Positions 26,405 through 35,008 of a stretch of DNA of 64,000 nt are shown one piece after another. The DNA comes from Oscillospiraceae bacterium. Lineage in GTDB: Bacteria > Bacillota > Clostridia > Oscillospirales > Oscillospiraceae. Below the pieces are notes generated by a model that ran no database searches, was not told the DNA's origin, and saw only the letters and a program-made list of their open reading frames with translations. The position numbers and the translations under genes were made by a program. Within the stretch, counting starts at the first letter, position 1. The number at the start of each line of letters is the position of its first letter. Where the stretch lies: NCBI GenBank assembly GCA_029257695.1, contig JARIAU010000025.1, positions 1 through 64,000 of the forward strand. The letters are read 5' to 3'.

Positions 26405-27541
26405 ATGGATATCACAACAAAATTGCAGCAGATCTGTCAAGGATTCCGCATCCAGGGCGAATTCATTGGCTACTCTCATATTAAGGTCGGCAATGTGAAC
26501 CAGACCTATCAGGTGCGCTTCCGCAAGGAGGACGGTATGGAAAAGGACTATATTGTCCAAGAGGTCAACACCTACGCCTTCCGCCGTCCGAAAGAGGTGA
26601 TGCACAACATCGACCTGGTGACCGAGCACATCCGTGCCAAAAAGCCCGGTCAGGTGGCGCTGCACTTCCACCATACCGAAGACCGGCTCACTTATATTTT
26701 TGACCGGGATGGGTTCTGGCGGCTGTGCAACTACATCCCCTCCAACACCTTCAGCGTCTGTGCCGACGATTCCGTTCTCCGTGGCACCGCCGAGGCGTTT
26801 GGCGAGTTCCAGCAGCTGCTGTCCGATTTTGACGCCACCCAGCTCTATGAAACCATTTATCATTTCCACGACACCCCCCATCGGCTGGCTGATCTGTTCC
26901 AGAGCGCCCACACCGATCCGCTGGGGCGGAGTGATGAGATTCAGCCGGAGTTGGAGTATATCCATTCCGTGGCGGAGCAGGCCTGTACTTTGTCCTATCT
27001 GCGGCAGGACGGAAAGCTGCCCATCCGGGTCACCCATAATGATACCAAGATCAACAATGTTCTCTTTGACCCCCAGACCCACCAGCCGGTGGCGGTAATT
27101 GATTTGGACACGGTGATGCCCGGCCTGATTGCCCACGATTTCGGCGACGCCATCCGCTCCGCCGCCAACTGCGCCGGCGAGGACTGCACGGACCTCACAA
27201 AGGTGGACTGCAACCTGAATGTGTTTCGCACCTTCACCTTGGGCTTTCTGAAGAAAACAGCTCCCATTCTCACCCACCATGAACTGCACACGCTGGCCCT
27301 CAGCCCCTTCGTACTGGCTGTGGAGTTGGGCAGCCGCTTTTTGGATGACTATTTGCAGGGCGACCACTATTTCCACATTGACTACCCCACCCACAACTTG
27401 GTGCGTGGACGCTGTCAGCTGGAGCTATCCAAGCGTATGTGGGAAAAACTGCCCCAAATGGAGTCCATTGTGGCGGACTGTTATCAGCAGGTCATGCAGC
27501 AGCCCATGAGTTCCCCCTCCCCGCTTCAATTTACCATTTGA
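26405..27541 (+). CDS. APH-fold kinase, N-acetylhexosamine 1-kinase-like
   Basis: 378 residues from ATG 26405 (AAAGGAAC upstream). The aminoglycoside-phosphotransferase fold is clear: catalytic loop VTHNDTKINNVLFD (Asp base with following Asn) and the metal-binding VIDLDTVMPGLIAHDFGDAIR. The N-terminal GNVNQTYQV and the overall length resemble NahK-type N-acetylhexosamine 1-kinases of gut bacteria, which phosphorylate GlcNAc/GalNAc/GNB-derived sugars. galE, which could act in the same route, lies 9 kb away and is not linked. Sugar specificity is inference; an antibiotic kinase is less likely. Confidence 0.7.
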   Translation: MDITTKLQQICQGFRIQGEFIGYSHIKVGNVNQTYQVRFRKEDGMEKDYIVQEVNTYAFRRPKEVMHNIDLVTEHIRAKKPGQVALHFHHTEDRLTYIFDRDGFWRLCNYIPSNTFSVCADDSVLRGTAEAFGEFQQLLSDFDATQLYETIYHFHDTPHRLADLFQSAHTDPLGRSDEIQPELEYIHSVAEQACTLSYLRQDGKLPIRVTHNDTKINNVLFDPQTHQPVAVIDLDTVMPGLIAHDFGDAIRSAANCAGEDCTDLTKVDCNLNVFRTFTLGFLKKTAPILTHHELHTLALSPFVLAVELGSRFLDDYLQGDHYFHIDYPTHNLVRGRCQLELSKRMWEKLPQMESIVADCYQQVMQQPMSSPSPLQFTI

Positions 27542-27549
27542 CACACAAC

Positions 27550-27578
27550 ACACCCGCTCTTTGGAGCGGGTGTTTCTT
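27550..27578 (+). terminator. Terminator of the kinase gene
   Basis: ACACCCGCTC/GAGCGGGTGT arms, 4-nt loop, then TTCTT. Confidence 0.75.
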
Positions 27579-27706
27579 GCCTGCCGCTCCGACATCCGTC
27601 GTTTTCATGGTCCCGTGCCTTTCCCATCATGCCCCTTCTTCTCTCTCGCTTCTTTTGACTGGGTGTGGTTGGTTCGGAACCCCGAGTGTTCTGCCGTTGA
27701 CTTAGA

Positions 27707-27735
27707 TTGACGGCATTTTACAGAGCGACTATAAT
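27707..27735 (+). promoter_or_regulatory. Sigma-A promoter of the chromate transporter genes
   Basis: TTGACG, 17-bp spacer, TATAAT. The leader of about 90 nt contains a small hairpin (TTTCGCT/AGCGAAA). Confidence 0.75.
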
Positions 27736-27828
27736 AACTAAATGTTCCGTTGCACGCAAAGACTTTCGCTTGCAGCGAAATGCAATCCCCTGCTGCCCCT
27801 AGGCGGCGGCTCAAAAGGAATGAGGTCT

Positions 27829-28392
27829 ATGAGTCAACCCCGTACCAAGCTGCTCTGGCAGCTGTTTTTCACCTTTTTTACCATTGGTCTGTTCACCTTT
27901 GGCGGAGGCTATGCCATGCTGCCCCTTATTATGCGGGAAGTCGTACATCACCACCATTGGATGAAAGAGGATGAAATTCTGGAAATGACCGCCATTGCAG
28001 AATCCACCCCCGGTCCTATTGCAGTCAACTCCGCCACCTTTGTGGGCCAGCGCATGGCCGGCTTTTCCGGCGCTCTGGCCGCCACCACCGGCGTGGTCCT
28101 CCCCAGTTTTCTCATCATTTTGCTGTTGTCCCAAGTGCTGGACGCATTTTCTCATCTTCCCGCGGTCACTTACGCCTTTCTCGGTGTGCGCGCCGGCGTA
28201 CTTGCTTTGATTTTCCACACCCTTTGGAAGATGGCGAAGAAATTGGAGCGCAGCACCGTTCCGATTCTGATTGCCTCCCTCGCCTTTCTGGGGGCCGGAA
28301 TTTTGGGGCTGAATGCCATTTTGGTACTGCTGTGCTGTGCTGTGTTCGGACTGGTTGTATTTCAAACCACCCACAAGGAGGAAACACCGTGA
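27829..28392 (+). CDS. Chromate transporter, half-size subunit 1
   Basis: 187 residues from ATG 27829 (AAGGA 9 nt upstream; an ATG at 27820 is an alternative). FFTIGLFTFGGGYAMLPLIMREV and ESTPGPIAVNSATFVG are the CHR (ChrA) signature motifs, with about five to six membrane segments. Half-size CHR proteins work as pairs; the partner follows with a GTGA overlap. They export chromate or a related oxyanion; physiological substrates in anaerobes are uncertain. Confidence 0.87.
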   Translation: MSQPRTKLLWQLFFTFFTIGLFTFGGGYAMLPLIMREVVHHHHWMKEDEILEMTAIAESTPGPIAVNSATFVGQRMAGFSGALAATTGVVLPSFLIILLLSQVLDAFSHLPAVTYAFLGVRAGVLALIFHTLWKMAKKLERSTVPILIASLAFLGAGILGLNAILVLLCCAVFGLVVFQTTHKEETP

Positions 28393-28961
28393 TTTTTCTG
28401 GATCTGTTCTGGACCTTCTTCAAGATTGGTCTGTTCACCTTCGGCGGCGGCTATGCCATGCTGCCTTTGATTCAAACCGCAGTACTGGAGCACGGCTGGA
28501 TGGAGCAAGAAATGCTGGTCAACTTTGTCGCCGTCAGCGAAAGTACTCCCGGCCCCTTTGCCATTAACATGGCGACCTTTGTCGGCTCCACCATGGGTGG
28601 GTTCTGGGGCGCACTCTGTGCCACACTGGGCGTGGTTCTGCCCAGTTTTCTTATCATCCTTCTGATTGCCCGCTGCTTTTCCAAATTCCGCTCCAGCCGC
28701 CCTGTGCGAGGGATTCTGTTTGGCCTGAAACCGGCCGTAGTTGGTATGATCGGTGCCGCCCTGCTTTCTGTGGCGGCCACGGTCTTCTTTCCGGACGGAC
28801 TCTCTTGGGCGGTCTTTACCTCCCCTCGCTTTTATGTGTGTCTCGGGATCTGCGCACTTATGGTCGTGCTTGCTGTTCGCAAGATCCACCCCATTGCGAT
28901 CATTGTGCTGTCCGCCCTTCTTGGCATTGCCGCAGGCTATACCCTCCACCTACCGATGTGA
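28389..28961 (+). CDS. Chromate transporter, half-size subunit 2
   Basis: 190 residues from GTG 28389 (AGGAGG upstream), overlapping subunit 1 by four bases. It carries the same CHR motifs (FFKIGLFTFGGGYAMLPLI, ESTPGPFAINMATFVG) and is a paralogue of subunit 1, presumably inserted in opposite membrane orientation so the two form one transporter. Confidence 0.87.
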   Translation: MIFLDLFWTFFKIGLFTFGGGYAMLPLIQTAVLEHGWMEQEMLVNFVAVSESTPGPFAINMATFVGSTMGGFWGALCATLGVVLPSFLIILLIARCFSKFRSSRPVRGILFGLKPAVVGMIGAALLSVAATVFFPDGLSWAVFTSPRFYVCLGICALMVVLAVRKIHPIAIIVLSALLGIAAGYTLHLPM

Positions 28962-28993
28962 CCCATGCACCCTTTGGGAACAACATCCATAAT

Positions 28994-29022
28994 TTGACAA
29001 TAAGCACTGGGAATGATATGAT
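28994..29022 (+). promoter_or_regulatory. Sigma-A promoter of the amidohydrolase gene
   Basis: TTGACA, 17 bp, TATGAT. A short hairpin (CCGGTC-ACA-GACCGG) lies in the leader. Confidence 0.75.
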
Positions 29023-29093
29023 TTTCCAGCCCCATCGATCCGGTCACAGACCGGACCTATGAGTCCCTTTTTTGAAAGAAAGTAGGATGCACT

Positions 29094-30280
29094 ATGAACG
29101 ACCTGTTTTCCCGGGCCAAGGCAGATCTCCCCTCGCTGATTGAGCTGCGCCGTGGCTTCCATCGCTGCCCGGAGCTTTCCATGCAGGAATTTCACACCGC
29201 CCAACGGATTGAGTCTATGCTGGACCGCATGGGCATCTCCCACACCCGCATCGGTTCCACCGGTGTGCTGGGTGTGCTGCAGGGCAGTCTCCCCGGCTCC
29301 CGGGTCATCGCCCTGCGTGCCGACACAGATGCGCTGCCCATTCAGGAGACCGCCGAGGTCTCCTATCGTTCCCAAATCGACGGTATCATGCATGCCTGCG
29401 GTCACGACGCTCACACCGCCTGCCTGCTGGGTGCTGCCAAACTGTTGGCGGAAGACCGAAACAAATTCGGCGGCGAAGTGCGGCTGTTGTTTCAGCCCGG
29501 TGAAGAAATCGGGCAAGAGCAGAGGACTTCCTTGCTGCCGGAGCATTGGAAGGCGTGGAGCGGGTGTTTGGTCTGCACACGGCTCATGAAATCCCTTCCG
29601 GCACCGTCAGCCTGACCCCCGGCATCAACAATGCGGCGGTGGATCATTTCCGCATCACCATTCGAGGCAAAGCCGCTCATGTATCCACTCCGCAGCTGGG
29701 TGCTGATGCCCTGTATATCGGCAGTCTGATCGTGACTGCCGCTCAGGCTCTGGTCACCCGGCGGTCTTCTCCGGTGGAGCCGGTCCTGGTAGGTATTGGC
29801 TCCTTCCATGCCGGAACCACCTACAACGCACTGGCCGAAACAGCAACGCTGGAGGGTACCACCCGAACCATCACCAAAGAAACGCGCCAACAGCTCCGCC
29901 GGGACCTCGACACCCTGTGTCAGCAAACAGCCCAGCTGTACGGCGGCTCGGCAGAAGTGGAATGGACGGGGTACTGTTCTGCCCTCTGGAACGACCGACA
30001 GGTCTGCGACGAGGCCATGCAGGCTCTGTCGGAGGTAATGCCGGAGGTCACGCTGATACAGGATCGCCCCCTCTCTCTGGCCGGCGACAATTTTGCCGAT
30101 CTCAACCAGACAATTCCCGGCGCCTATGCCTATCTGGGCACCGGCAACCCCCAAAAACCGAACACCCTTCATCCCGCCCATAACGGCAGATTTGATTTGG
30201 ATGAAGACACCCTTGCCATCGGCGCCGCCGCCTATGCCGGCTATGCCCGTTACTGGCTCCATTCGGAGGTAGAGGAATGA
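29094..30280 (+). CDS. M20 family amidohydrolase (hippurate/IAA-amino acid hydrolase type), interrupted by a frameshift
   Basis: As read, the frame from ATG 29094 runs to 29615, but after FQPGEEIGQ it becomes nonsense; the true continuation (EGVERVFGLHTAHEIPSGTV...) is in another frame to 30280. One base is missing near 29517 (CAAG-AGC, expected CAAGGAGC), which would give GQGAEDFLAAGALEGVE and a protein of about 395 residues. Metal ligands of M20D enzymes are present: RADTDALP, HACGHDAH, GEEIG and LHTAHEIP, with the dimerisation domain around VDHFRITIRGKAAHVSTP and the late HNGRFD. Such enzymes cleave N-acyl amino acids. The next gene starts at its stop (ATGA). Confidence 0.88.
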
Positions 30281-30891
30281 AAGTACCCCTGCGTTACCAA
30301 ATTTCGGAATTTGACTGCGGCCCCACTTCCCTGCTCAATGCCGTCAGCTATCTCTTTGAGCAGGATGAAATTCCTCCGGATGTGGTCCGGCGCATTATGC
30401 TCTACTGTCTGGATGGCTACGGCACCGACGGGTATGACGGCCGCTCCGGCACCACCTCTCACTGCATGATGTTTCTAAGCAACTGGTTCAACAACTACGG
30501 CCGCACCGGACATTTGCCCATCCGCAGTGAATTTCTGATGGGCGAAGATGTCTCCTTCTCCGCAGAGCATCCCATCTGTCAGGCACTGCGCCAAGGCGGC
30601 GTGGTGGTCACCCGTGTGTTTCTGGATGTGCCCCACTATGTGCTGCTGACCAAGGTGGAGGGGGATCGCATCTATCTCTTTGACCCCTACTACTGGGAAG
30701 AGCCGTTTCAGGACCCCGAAGTGCAGATGGTGGAAACGCATCCCTTTTCCCACAACCGGATCGTCCCCTTTCGGGTGCTCAACGACCATTCGGAACAGGA
30801 TTACTGCATGGGCCCTTACGCCTGTCGTGAGGCTCTCCTGCTCTTTAACACCGATCCGGCCAATGCCCGTAAATATACCCCGATGACTTAA
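30277..30891 (+). CDS. Peptidase C39-like papain-fold protein
   Basis: 204 residues, overlapping the amidohydrolase stop by ATGA. QISEFDCGPTSLLNAVSYLF near the N-terminus is a C39-type Cys motif (Cys14), VPHYVLLTKVEGDRIYLFDPY supplies the His and Asp. There is no transporter or signal peptide, so it is a stand-alone cytoplasmic domain. Its coupling to an amidohydrolase suggests work on a related amide substrate, but this is inference. The stop codon lies within the terminator palindrome. Confidence 0.7.
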   Translation: MKVPLRYQISEFDCGPTSLLNAVSYLFEQDEIPPDVVRRIMLYCLDGYGTDGYDGRSGTTSHCMMFLSNWFNNYGRTGHLPIRSEFLMGEDVSFSAEHPICQALRQGGVVVTRVFLDVPHYVLLTKVEGDRIYLFDPYYWEEPFQDPEVQMVETHPFSHNRIVPFRVLNDHSEQDYCMGPYACREALLLFNTDPANARKYTPMT

Positions 30892-30902
30892 GTCATCGGG
30901 GT
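30877..30902. terminator. Perfect 26-bp palindrome acting as terminator
   Basis: ACCCCGATGACTT and its exact complement with no unpaired centre overlap the last codons of the C39-like gene; GTTTCCGTTTTG follows. Confidence 0.7.
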
Positions 30903-30927
30903 GTTTCCGTTTTGTTGCATCCTGTCC

Positions 30928-30956
30928 TTGAGTTTTGAGCAGGAATGGTATATACT
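30928..30956 (+). promoter_or_regulatory. Sigma-A promoter of degV
   Basis: TTGAGT, 17 bp, TATACT, about 45 bp before the start codon. Confidence 0.65.
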
Positions 30957-31000
30957 TTCACTATCTATAAGCACAACCTGTCTTTCACGAGGTGATTCTA

Positions 31001-31897
31001 ATGAGCAAAATGTTCCAACTTTCCTGTGAGTCCACTGTGGATCTGCCTTATTCTTACATCTCCGGACGAGGAATCCATGTCCTCTTTTACACCTACTCCA
31101 TCGGGGAGCAGGTCTATGAGGATGACATGTTCCGTGATCCCAAGGCACTTGAGCAGTTTTATCGTTTTATTTCCGAGGGCAACCTTCCCTCTACCTCCCA
31201 GATCAACACCTTCCGCTACACCGAATACTTCCGAGAGCTGCTCGCTCAGGGGGATGTGCTGCATCTGGCCTTCGGTTCCGGCATGACCCCTTCGATCAAC
31301 AATGCCCGAGAGGCCGCTGCGGAAGTACAGAAGGAGTTCCCCGACCGCAAGATCCTTGTGGTGGACAGCTATGCCAGCTGCGGCGGCTACGGCCTGTTCG
31401 TGGATGATGCCGCCGACCGTTGGGAGGCCGGCCAGTCCTTGGAAGAGGTGGCTTCCTGGGCCGAAGAAAACTGCAAAAAGATTTATCATCAGTTCTATGC
31501 CACCGACCTGAAGCACTTCCGCCGTGGCGGCCGTGTGTCCGGTCCCACCGCTGCAATCGGTACTGTGCTGGGCATCTGCCCCACCATGTGTCTGGATGAC
31601 ATGGGTAAGATTTACGCCTATGGCAAGGCCCGTGGCAAGAAGGCTGCTGTCAAGGAGCTGATGCGGGTGCTGGAGGCCAATGTACGGGACGGAAAGGATT
31701 ACACCGGAAAGTGCTTCATCAATCATTCCCATTGTCCGGAAGATGCACAGGTCGTTTTGGAGCAGTTCCGCTCCTTTATGCCTCATGCCACCTTCCGCGT
31801 GGAGGAAATCGGCACCATCATCGCCTCTCACACCGGTCCCGGCACCGTAGCCGTGTTCTTCTGGAGCGACCACGAGCGCCCCGGCCGGGATGCCTGA
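31001..31897 (+). CDS. DegV family fatty-acid-binding protein
   Basis: 298 residues from ATG 31001 (GAGGTG upstream). Family motifs: STVDLPYSY at the N-terminus, GNLPSTSQINTFRY (lipid-binding Ser/Thr loop), LHLAFGSGMTPSINNAREAA, VVDSYASCGGYGLFV, YATDLKHFRRGGRVSG and SHTGPGTVAVFFW at the end. Members bind a fatty acid (FakB type) and can present it to a FakA kinase; no FakA is in the window. Cytoplasmic. Confidence 0.88.
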   Translation: MSKMFQLSCESTVDLPYSYISGRGIHVLFYTYSIGEQVYEDDMFRDPKALEQFYRFISEGNLPSTSQINTFRYTEYFRELLAQGDVLHLAFGSGMTPSINNAREAAAEVQKEFPDRKILVVDSYASCGGYGLFVDDAADRWEAGQSLEEVASWAEENCKKIYHQFYATDLKHFRRGGRVSGPTAAIGTVLGICPTMCLDDMGKIYAYGKARGKKAAVKELMRVLEANVRDGKDYTGKCFINHSHCPEDAQVVLEQFRSFMPHATFRVEEIGTIIASHTGPGTVAVFFWSDHERPGRDA

Positions 31898-31981
31898 TCC
31901 AACCAAACAAAATAAAAAAACGAGGGAACTTCGCAAGAGGTACGCCCTATAAGGAAGTTTTCCTGAAATACTCAAAAAACA

Positions 31982-32017
31982 AAAGTGGGGTGTGTCAAAT
32001 CTGACACACCCCACTTT
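31982..32017 (-). terminator. Terminator of the NUDIX gene
   Basis: 16-bp perfect arms (AAAGTGGGGTGTGTCA) with a 4-nt loop; TGTTTTTTG follows on the minus strand. Confidence 0.85.
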
Positions 32018-32044
32018 CTTTATAATCCATTAGAAACATCCAAA

Positions 32045-32497
32045 TTATTTTAACTCGTAAGTCCACTCACCGTTTTTGAGATAATAATAAAACTCACTAA
32101 GATTATCATCCAAAAACACTTTCAGCATATCTCTCATATCAAGAGAAAGATCCGAAGTTAACAATTTGTCCCATGGAACCCAAAAAACCTCTCCTTCATC
32201 AGAAGATTTCAATTCACCCTTAAATTTATCAGTCTTATAAAAGAAAACCATGTATCTGGAGCCATCAGCTTCTGTCCAATTCTTGATACCACACAACTGC
32301 GGTGAATGGATAGTAAGTCCGGTTTCTTCGTATACCTCACGAATGACAGCATCAGCAAAAGATTCATTCTTTTCAACATGACCACCAGGAAATGTAATAC
32401 CATTCCAGTCGCTATTAACCTTATTTTGCACCAAAACTTGGTTGTCTTGATAAATCATACACATATTTGTGAGGGTTACAATTTCTGTTCTGTCCAT
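32045..32497 (-). CDS. NUDIX hydrolase (MutT-like, 8-oxo-dGTPase type)
   Basis: 150 residues, AAGAGG 7 nt before ATG 32497. The Nudix box is complete: GGHVEKNESFADAVIREV followed by YEETGL (GX5EX7REUXEEXGU). The start MDRTEIVTLTNMCMIYQDNQVLVQNK is usual for this group. It should hydrolyse an oxidised or other nucleoside diphosphate derivative. Codon use is AT-rich (AAA, TTA, AAT, TAT), unlike the GC-rich neighbours, and the gene sits between the inverted repeats, so it was probably acquired by horizontal transfer. Confidence 0.88.
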   Translation of the reverse strand: MDRTEIVTLTNMCMIYQDNQVLVQNKVNSDWNGITFPGGHVEKNESFADAVIREVYEETGLTIHSPQLCGIKNWTEADGSRYMVFFYKTDKFKGELKSSDEGEVFWVPWDKLLTSDLSLDMRDMLKVFLDDNLSEFYYYLKNGEWTYELK

Positions 32498-32601
32498 TCA
32501 AAACCTCTTAAAATTTAACATATAACTGTTGGCTTAGCATATCTGCATCATCTTAACGAGCATACCTTTTTTACTCCTTTGGAAGCAAAATGGTACAATC
32601 G

Positions 32602-32619
32602 TTAGGAGCGCACTCCTAA
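32602..32619. repeat. Small hairpin upstream of the NUDIX gene
   Basis: TTAGGAG-CGCA-CTCCTAA, followed on the plus strand by GACCTTTTT. It is inside the cassette, near its right end; it could be a terminator facing right or part of a cassette end. Confidence 0.4.
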
Positions 32620-32675
32620 GACCTTTTTCGGAAATACATCCTTATCTGGTGTGTGCAAGGAAGTTCCCTCGTTTT

Positions 32676-33611
32676 TTATCCGTCCAACGCCTCGGCAATG
32701 GCCTCTAAATTATCTTCGCTGTATTCCAGCTCCGCCGACCACCGGCGCAGATGCTCTGCCCGATCGTCCAGCGAGAGTCCTCCGGTTCGCTGTAGGGTCA
32801 GGTGATACAACGCCCCCAGTAAGCGCAGAGAAAACACACCGAACCGAAGGGCAAACTCCTCTTCCCATCGGCTCAGCCCCCAGGAGAGATAGTAGCGATA
32901 CAGTATGGACCAGAGCAGATGTTCTCCGTCTCGATCCCATTCCGGACACCAGTCGGTGTTCGGCAGCGCATTCAGCGCCATGAGATCCGCTTTCCAGCTT
33001 TTTTCCAGTCCTTCCAGCCCCAGAAGCAGCGCTACATCCTCCGAGAGGGTGCGTTCTGTCGGCTCCATTCCGCAAAGGGAATAAGCTTCACAGATGCGCT
33101 CTTGCAGCGGTTTGCTTCGCTCTTGAAGTACGGTCCACAGGGCAGACCGCTGCTGCAACAGCACAAGATAGCTGTCCTCCGGTTCCAGTTCCTCGCCATC
33201 CACTTCTGATTCCAACAGAGAAAGCGGCTCCTCCTGCATCAGCAGCAATCGAGCCGCCTCTTCACAGCAAAGCCCTAATCCTTCCTCCACACGATCGGCA
33301 AACCAGCTGCGATACCGAGGATGATCGGCACAGATTTGACACAGCGCCCCCTCTCCCTGGGCCAAAATCAAATCACAGAGGTTTTCCTCATTGAGAAAGG
33401 GGCAACGCTCATCCCCATCCAACTGAAAGTGAGGCGAATCTTCCCACGCAATGTGGCTGCGAAGCCGCTCTCCCAAAGCTCCTTCCTCCCGGCGGTAGCG
33501 CTCGGCTGATGCAGCATCAATATCCACTTCCCAGCCTGCACAGCAGCTGTGCTGACACGCAGAGGCAATGCAGTGAAATGACGGGTAATAGTTGGGTACA
33601 TATCGTTTCAT
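32676..33611 (-). CDS. FliB-like flagellin lysine-N-methylase family protein
   Basis: 311 residues. The Cys-rich N-terminal part, YYPSFHCIASACQHSCCAGWEVDID and RCPFLNEENLCDLIL...LCQICADHPR and GLGLCCEEAARLLL, is the pattern of FliB, which methylates flagellin lysines and probably binds a metal cluster with these Cys. No flagellar gene lies in the window, so a target other than flagellin is possible. Its start overlaps the PHP gene stop by ATGA; its stop overlaps the right arm of the inverted repeat. Confidence 0.8.
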   Translation of the reverse strand: MKRYVPNYYPSFHCIASACQHSCCAGWEVDIDAASAERYRREEGALGERLRSHIAWEDSPHFQLDGDERCPFLNEENLCDLILAQGEGALCQICADHPRYRSWFADRVEEGLGLCCEEAARLLLMQEEPLSLLESEVDGEELEPEDSYLVLLQQRSALWTVLQERSKPLQERICEAYSLCGMEPTERTLSEDVALLLGLEGLEKSWKADLMALNALPNTDWCPEWDRDGEHLLWSILYRYYLSWGLSRWEEEFALRFGVFSLRLLGALYHLTLQRTGGLSLDDRAEHLRRWSAELEYSEDNLEAIAEALDG

Positions 33612-34480
33612 AGTTCCTGCTCTCTCCTATCCTTCCGGACGCAGTCTGCCACACTCCGAGGCACTTCCAGTTCTCCCAAATGAATATGAGGCTTGTTTTC
33701 TCCATGAAAATCACTGCCCCCAGTGATCCACAGGCCGTATTTCTGGGCCATCGCAAACAACTCTGCCCGTGTTTCACGATCATAACCTGTATAGTAAATT
33801 TCCATGCCACCCGTTGCAACCCCAGCAAATTCTGCCACAAATTCCCGCAGCTCCTCCGGCGAGAATCCATATTGCATCGGATGGGCCAGCACCGGAAGTC
33901 CGCCACTGGCGGCGATGGCCTCCACCGCCCGAGCGAGCGTCACCTTCGTTCTGGGCAGATAGTAGGGCCGCCCTGGATTCAGCCAGCACCGAAAGGCCTC
34001 CCCTATGGAATCCGCCTTTCCCTGCTCCATCAGCACTCGTGCCAGGTGCGGGCGTCCGAGTACCGCATCCGGAAATCGCTGCCGCAGCTGCTCCATAGAC
34101 ACATCCACCCCATCGTCTGCCATGCGTTTCACCATGCGCAGATTTCGCTCTGTCCGTTCCTGCCGGACCCAGTCCAACAGCACCCGCAGCGGCTCCGCAT
34201 CCGGCTCCATGCCATATCCCAGCACATGGACATCGGTTCCTCGCCAGTCCGCAGAGAGTTCAATGCCGGAAATCACTTCCACACCAAGCCGACGCCCGGT
34301 CACCTGTGCCTGTGCCACTCCGGCAAGCGTATCATGATCGGTCAGGGCCATCCTTCGGATTCCCGCCGCGGCCGCCCATGCCACCAATTCTTCCGGTGTG
34401 CAGGTGCCGTCCGAGGCGGTACTGTGGGTGTGCAGGTCAACGCTCCTGCATCGCTCCTGTTCCAGTTCAAAAAATGTCAT
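33608..34480 (-). CDS. PHP-domain phosphoesterase (TrpH/YciV, RNase AM-like)
   Basis: 290 residues. PHP motifs: VDLHTHSTASDGTCTPEELV, MALTDHDTLAGV, GIELSADW, HVLGYG, LGRPHLARVL, LAHPMQYG and GGSDFHGENKPHI. This set and length match the YciV/TrpH group, which includes 3',5'-nucleoside bisphosphate phosphatases and 5'-3' exoribonucleases. It is translationally coupled to the FliB-like gene. Confidence 0.85.
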   Translation of the reverse strand: MTFFELEQERCRSVDLHTHSTASDGTCTPEELVAWAAAAGIRRMALTDHDTLAGVAQAQVTGRRLGVEVISGIELSADWRGTDVHVLGYGMEPDAEPLRVLLDWVRQERTERNLRMVKRMADDGVDVSMEQLRQRFPDAVLGRPHLARVLMEQGKADSIGEAFRCWLNPGRPYYLPRTKVTLARAVEAIAASGGLPVLAHPMQYGFSPEELREFVAEFAGVATGGMEIYYTGYDRETRAELFAMAQKYGLWITGGSDFHGENKPHIHLGELEVPRSVADCVRKDRREQEL

Positions 34481-34507
34481 GGCCGTCCGATTCCTTTCTC
34501 CTTGGTG

Positions 34508-34981
34508 TTATCCGCACTCCGCCGAAGCCGTCATACGGACAAACACTCCGTCCCCTAACATGGTTTTCTGCCGAAATGGGTCCCCATCCATGCAAAATCC
34601 AGCCTTTTGGTAACAGGCAATGGCTCGCTTGTTCCATGCCCGCACCTCCAGATAAAGAGGCTTGCAGGGATACTTCCGGTGCGCCAGCTCCTGCGCAATC
34701 CGCAGAATTTGCTGTCCATAGCCCTGTCCACAGGCATCCGGTGTGACTCCGATCCCGACAAACACCTCCGCCGTCTCTTCGATCAAGTTTGTGAAGCCAA
34801 CCAAGCGCTCCCCATCATAATAGGCCAGAAAATTCGTGTCACACGCCGGATCGCCAAAGGCAATTCCTTGGGCCAGCTGTTCCGAATAGGAGGGCATATT
34901 GTAAATGGCATAGTCTCCCGTATAGTTCCAAGCAGAAACGGTCTGCTTTTCCTCTGCGGTCATTTCATGGTATCGCAGCAC
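34508..34981 (-). CDS. GNAT family N-acetyltransferase
   Basis: 157 residues from GTG 34981, with GGAGG 8 nt upstream. EVFVGIGVTPDACGQGYGQQILRIAQEL carries the acetyl-CoA motif A (Q/RxxGxG/A as QGYGQ), followed by LYLEVRAWNKRAIACYQKAGF, the usual motif B. Acceptor unknown. Spaced 27 bp from the PHP gene, so probably same transcript. Confidence 0.85.
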   Translation of the reverse strand: MLRYHEMTAEEKQTVSAWNYTGDYAIYNMPSYSEQLAQGIAFGDPACDTNFLAYYDGERLVGFTNLIEETAEVFVGIGVTPDACGQGYGQQILRIAQELAHRKYPCKPLYLEVRAWNKRAIACYQKAGFCMDGDPFRQKTMLGDGVFVRMTASAECG

Positions 34982-35008
34982 CGTGCATTCCTCCTTCGTT
35001 TCTTTCCG

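Larger units (their letters stand above)
31915..32677. mobile_element. AT-rich NUDIX cassette flanked by an 18-bp perfect inverted repeat (split terminator)
   Basis: AAAAAACGAGGGAACTTC (31915-31932) and its exact complement (32660-32677) bracket about 727 bp that are visibly more AT-rich than both sides and hold one NUDIX gene with its own terminator. The arms end in A6/T6, lie just past the stops of two convergent genes (degV and the FliB-like gene), and together would make an ideal bidirectional terminator. The simplest reading is that the cassette entered the loop of that terminator. No transposase is present, so calling it mobile is inference. Confidence 0.5.
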
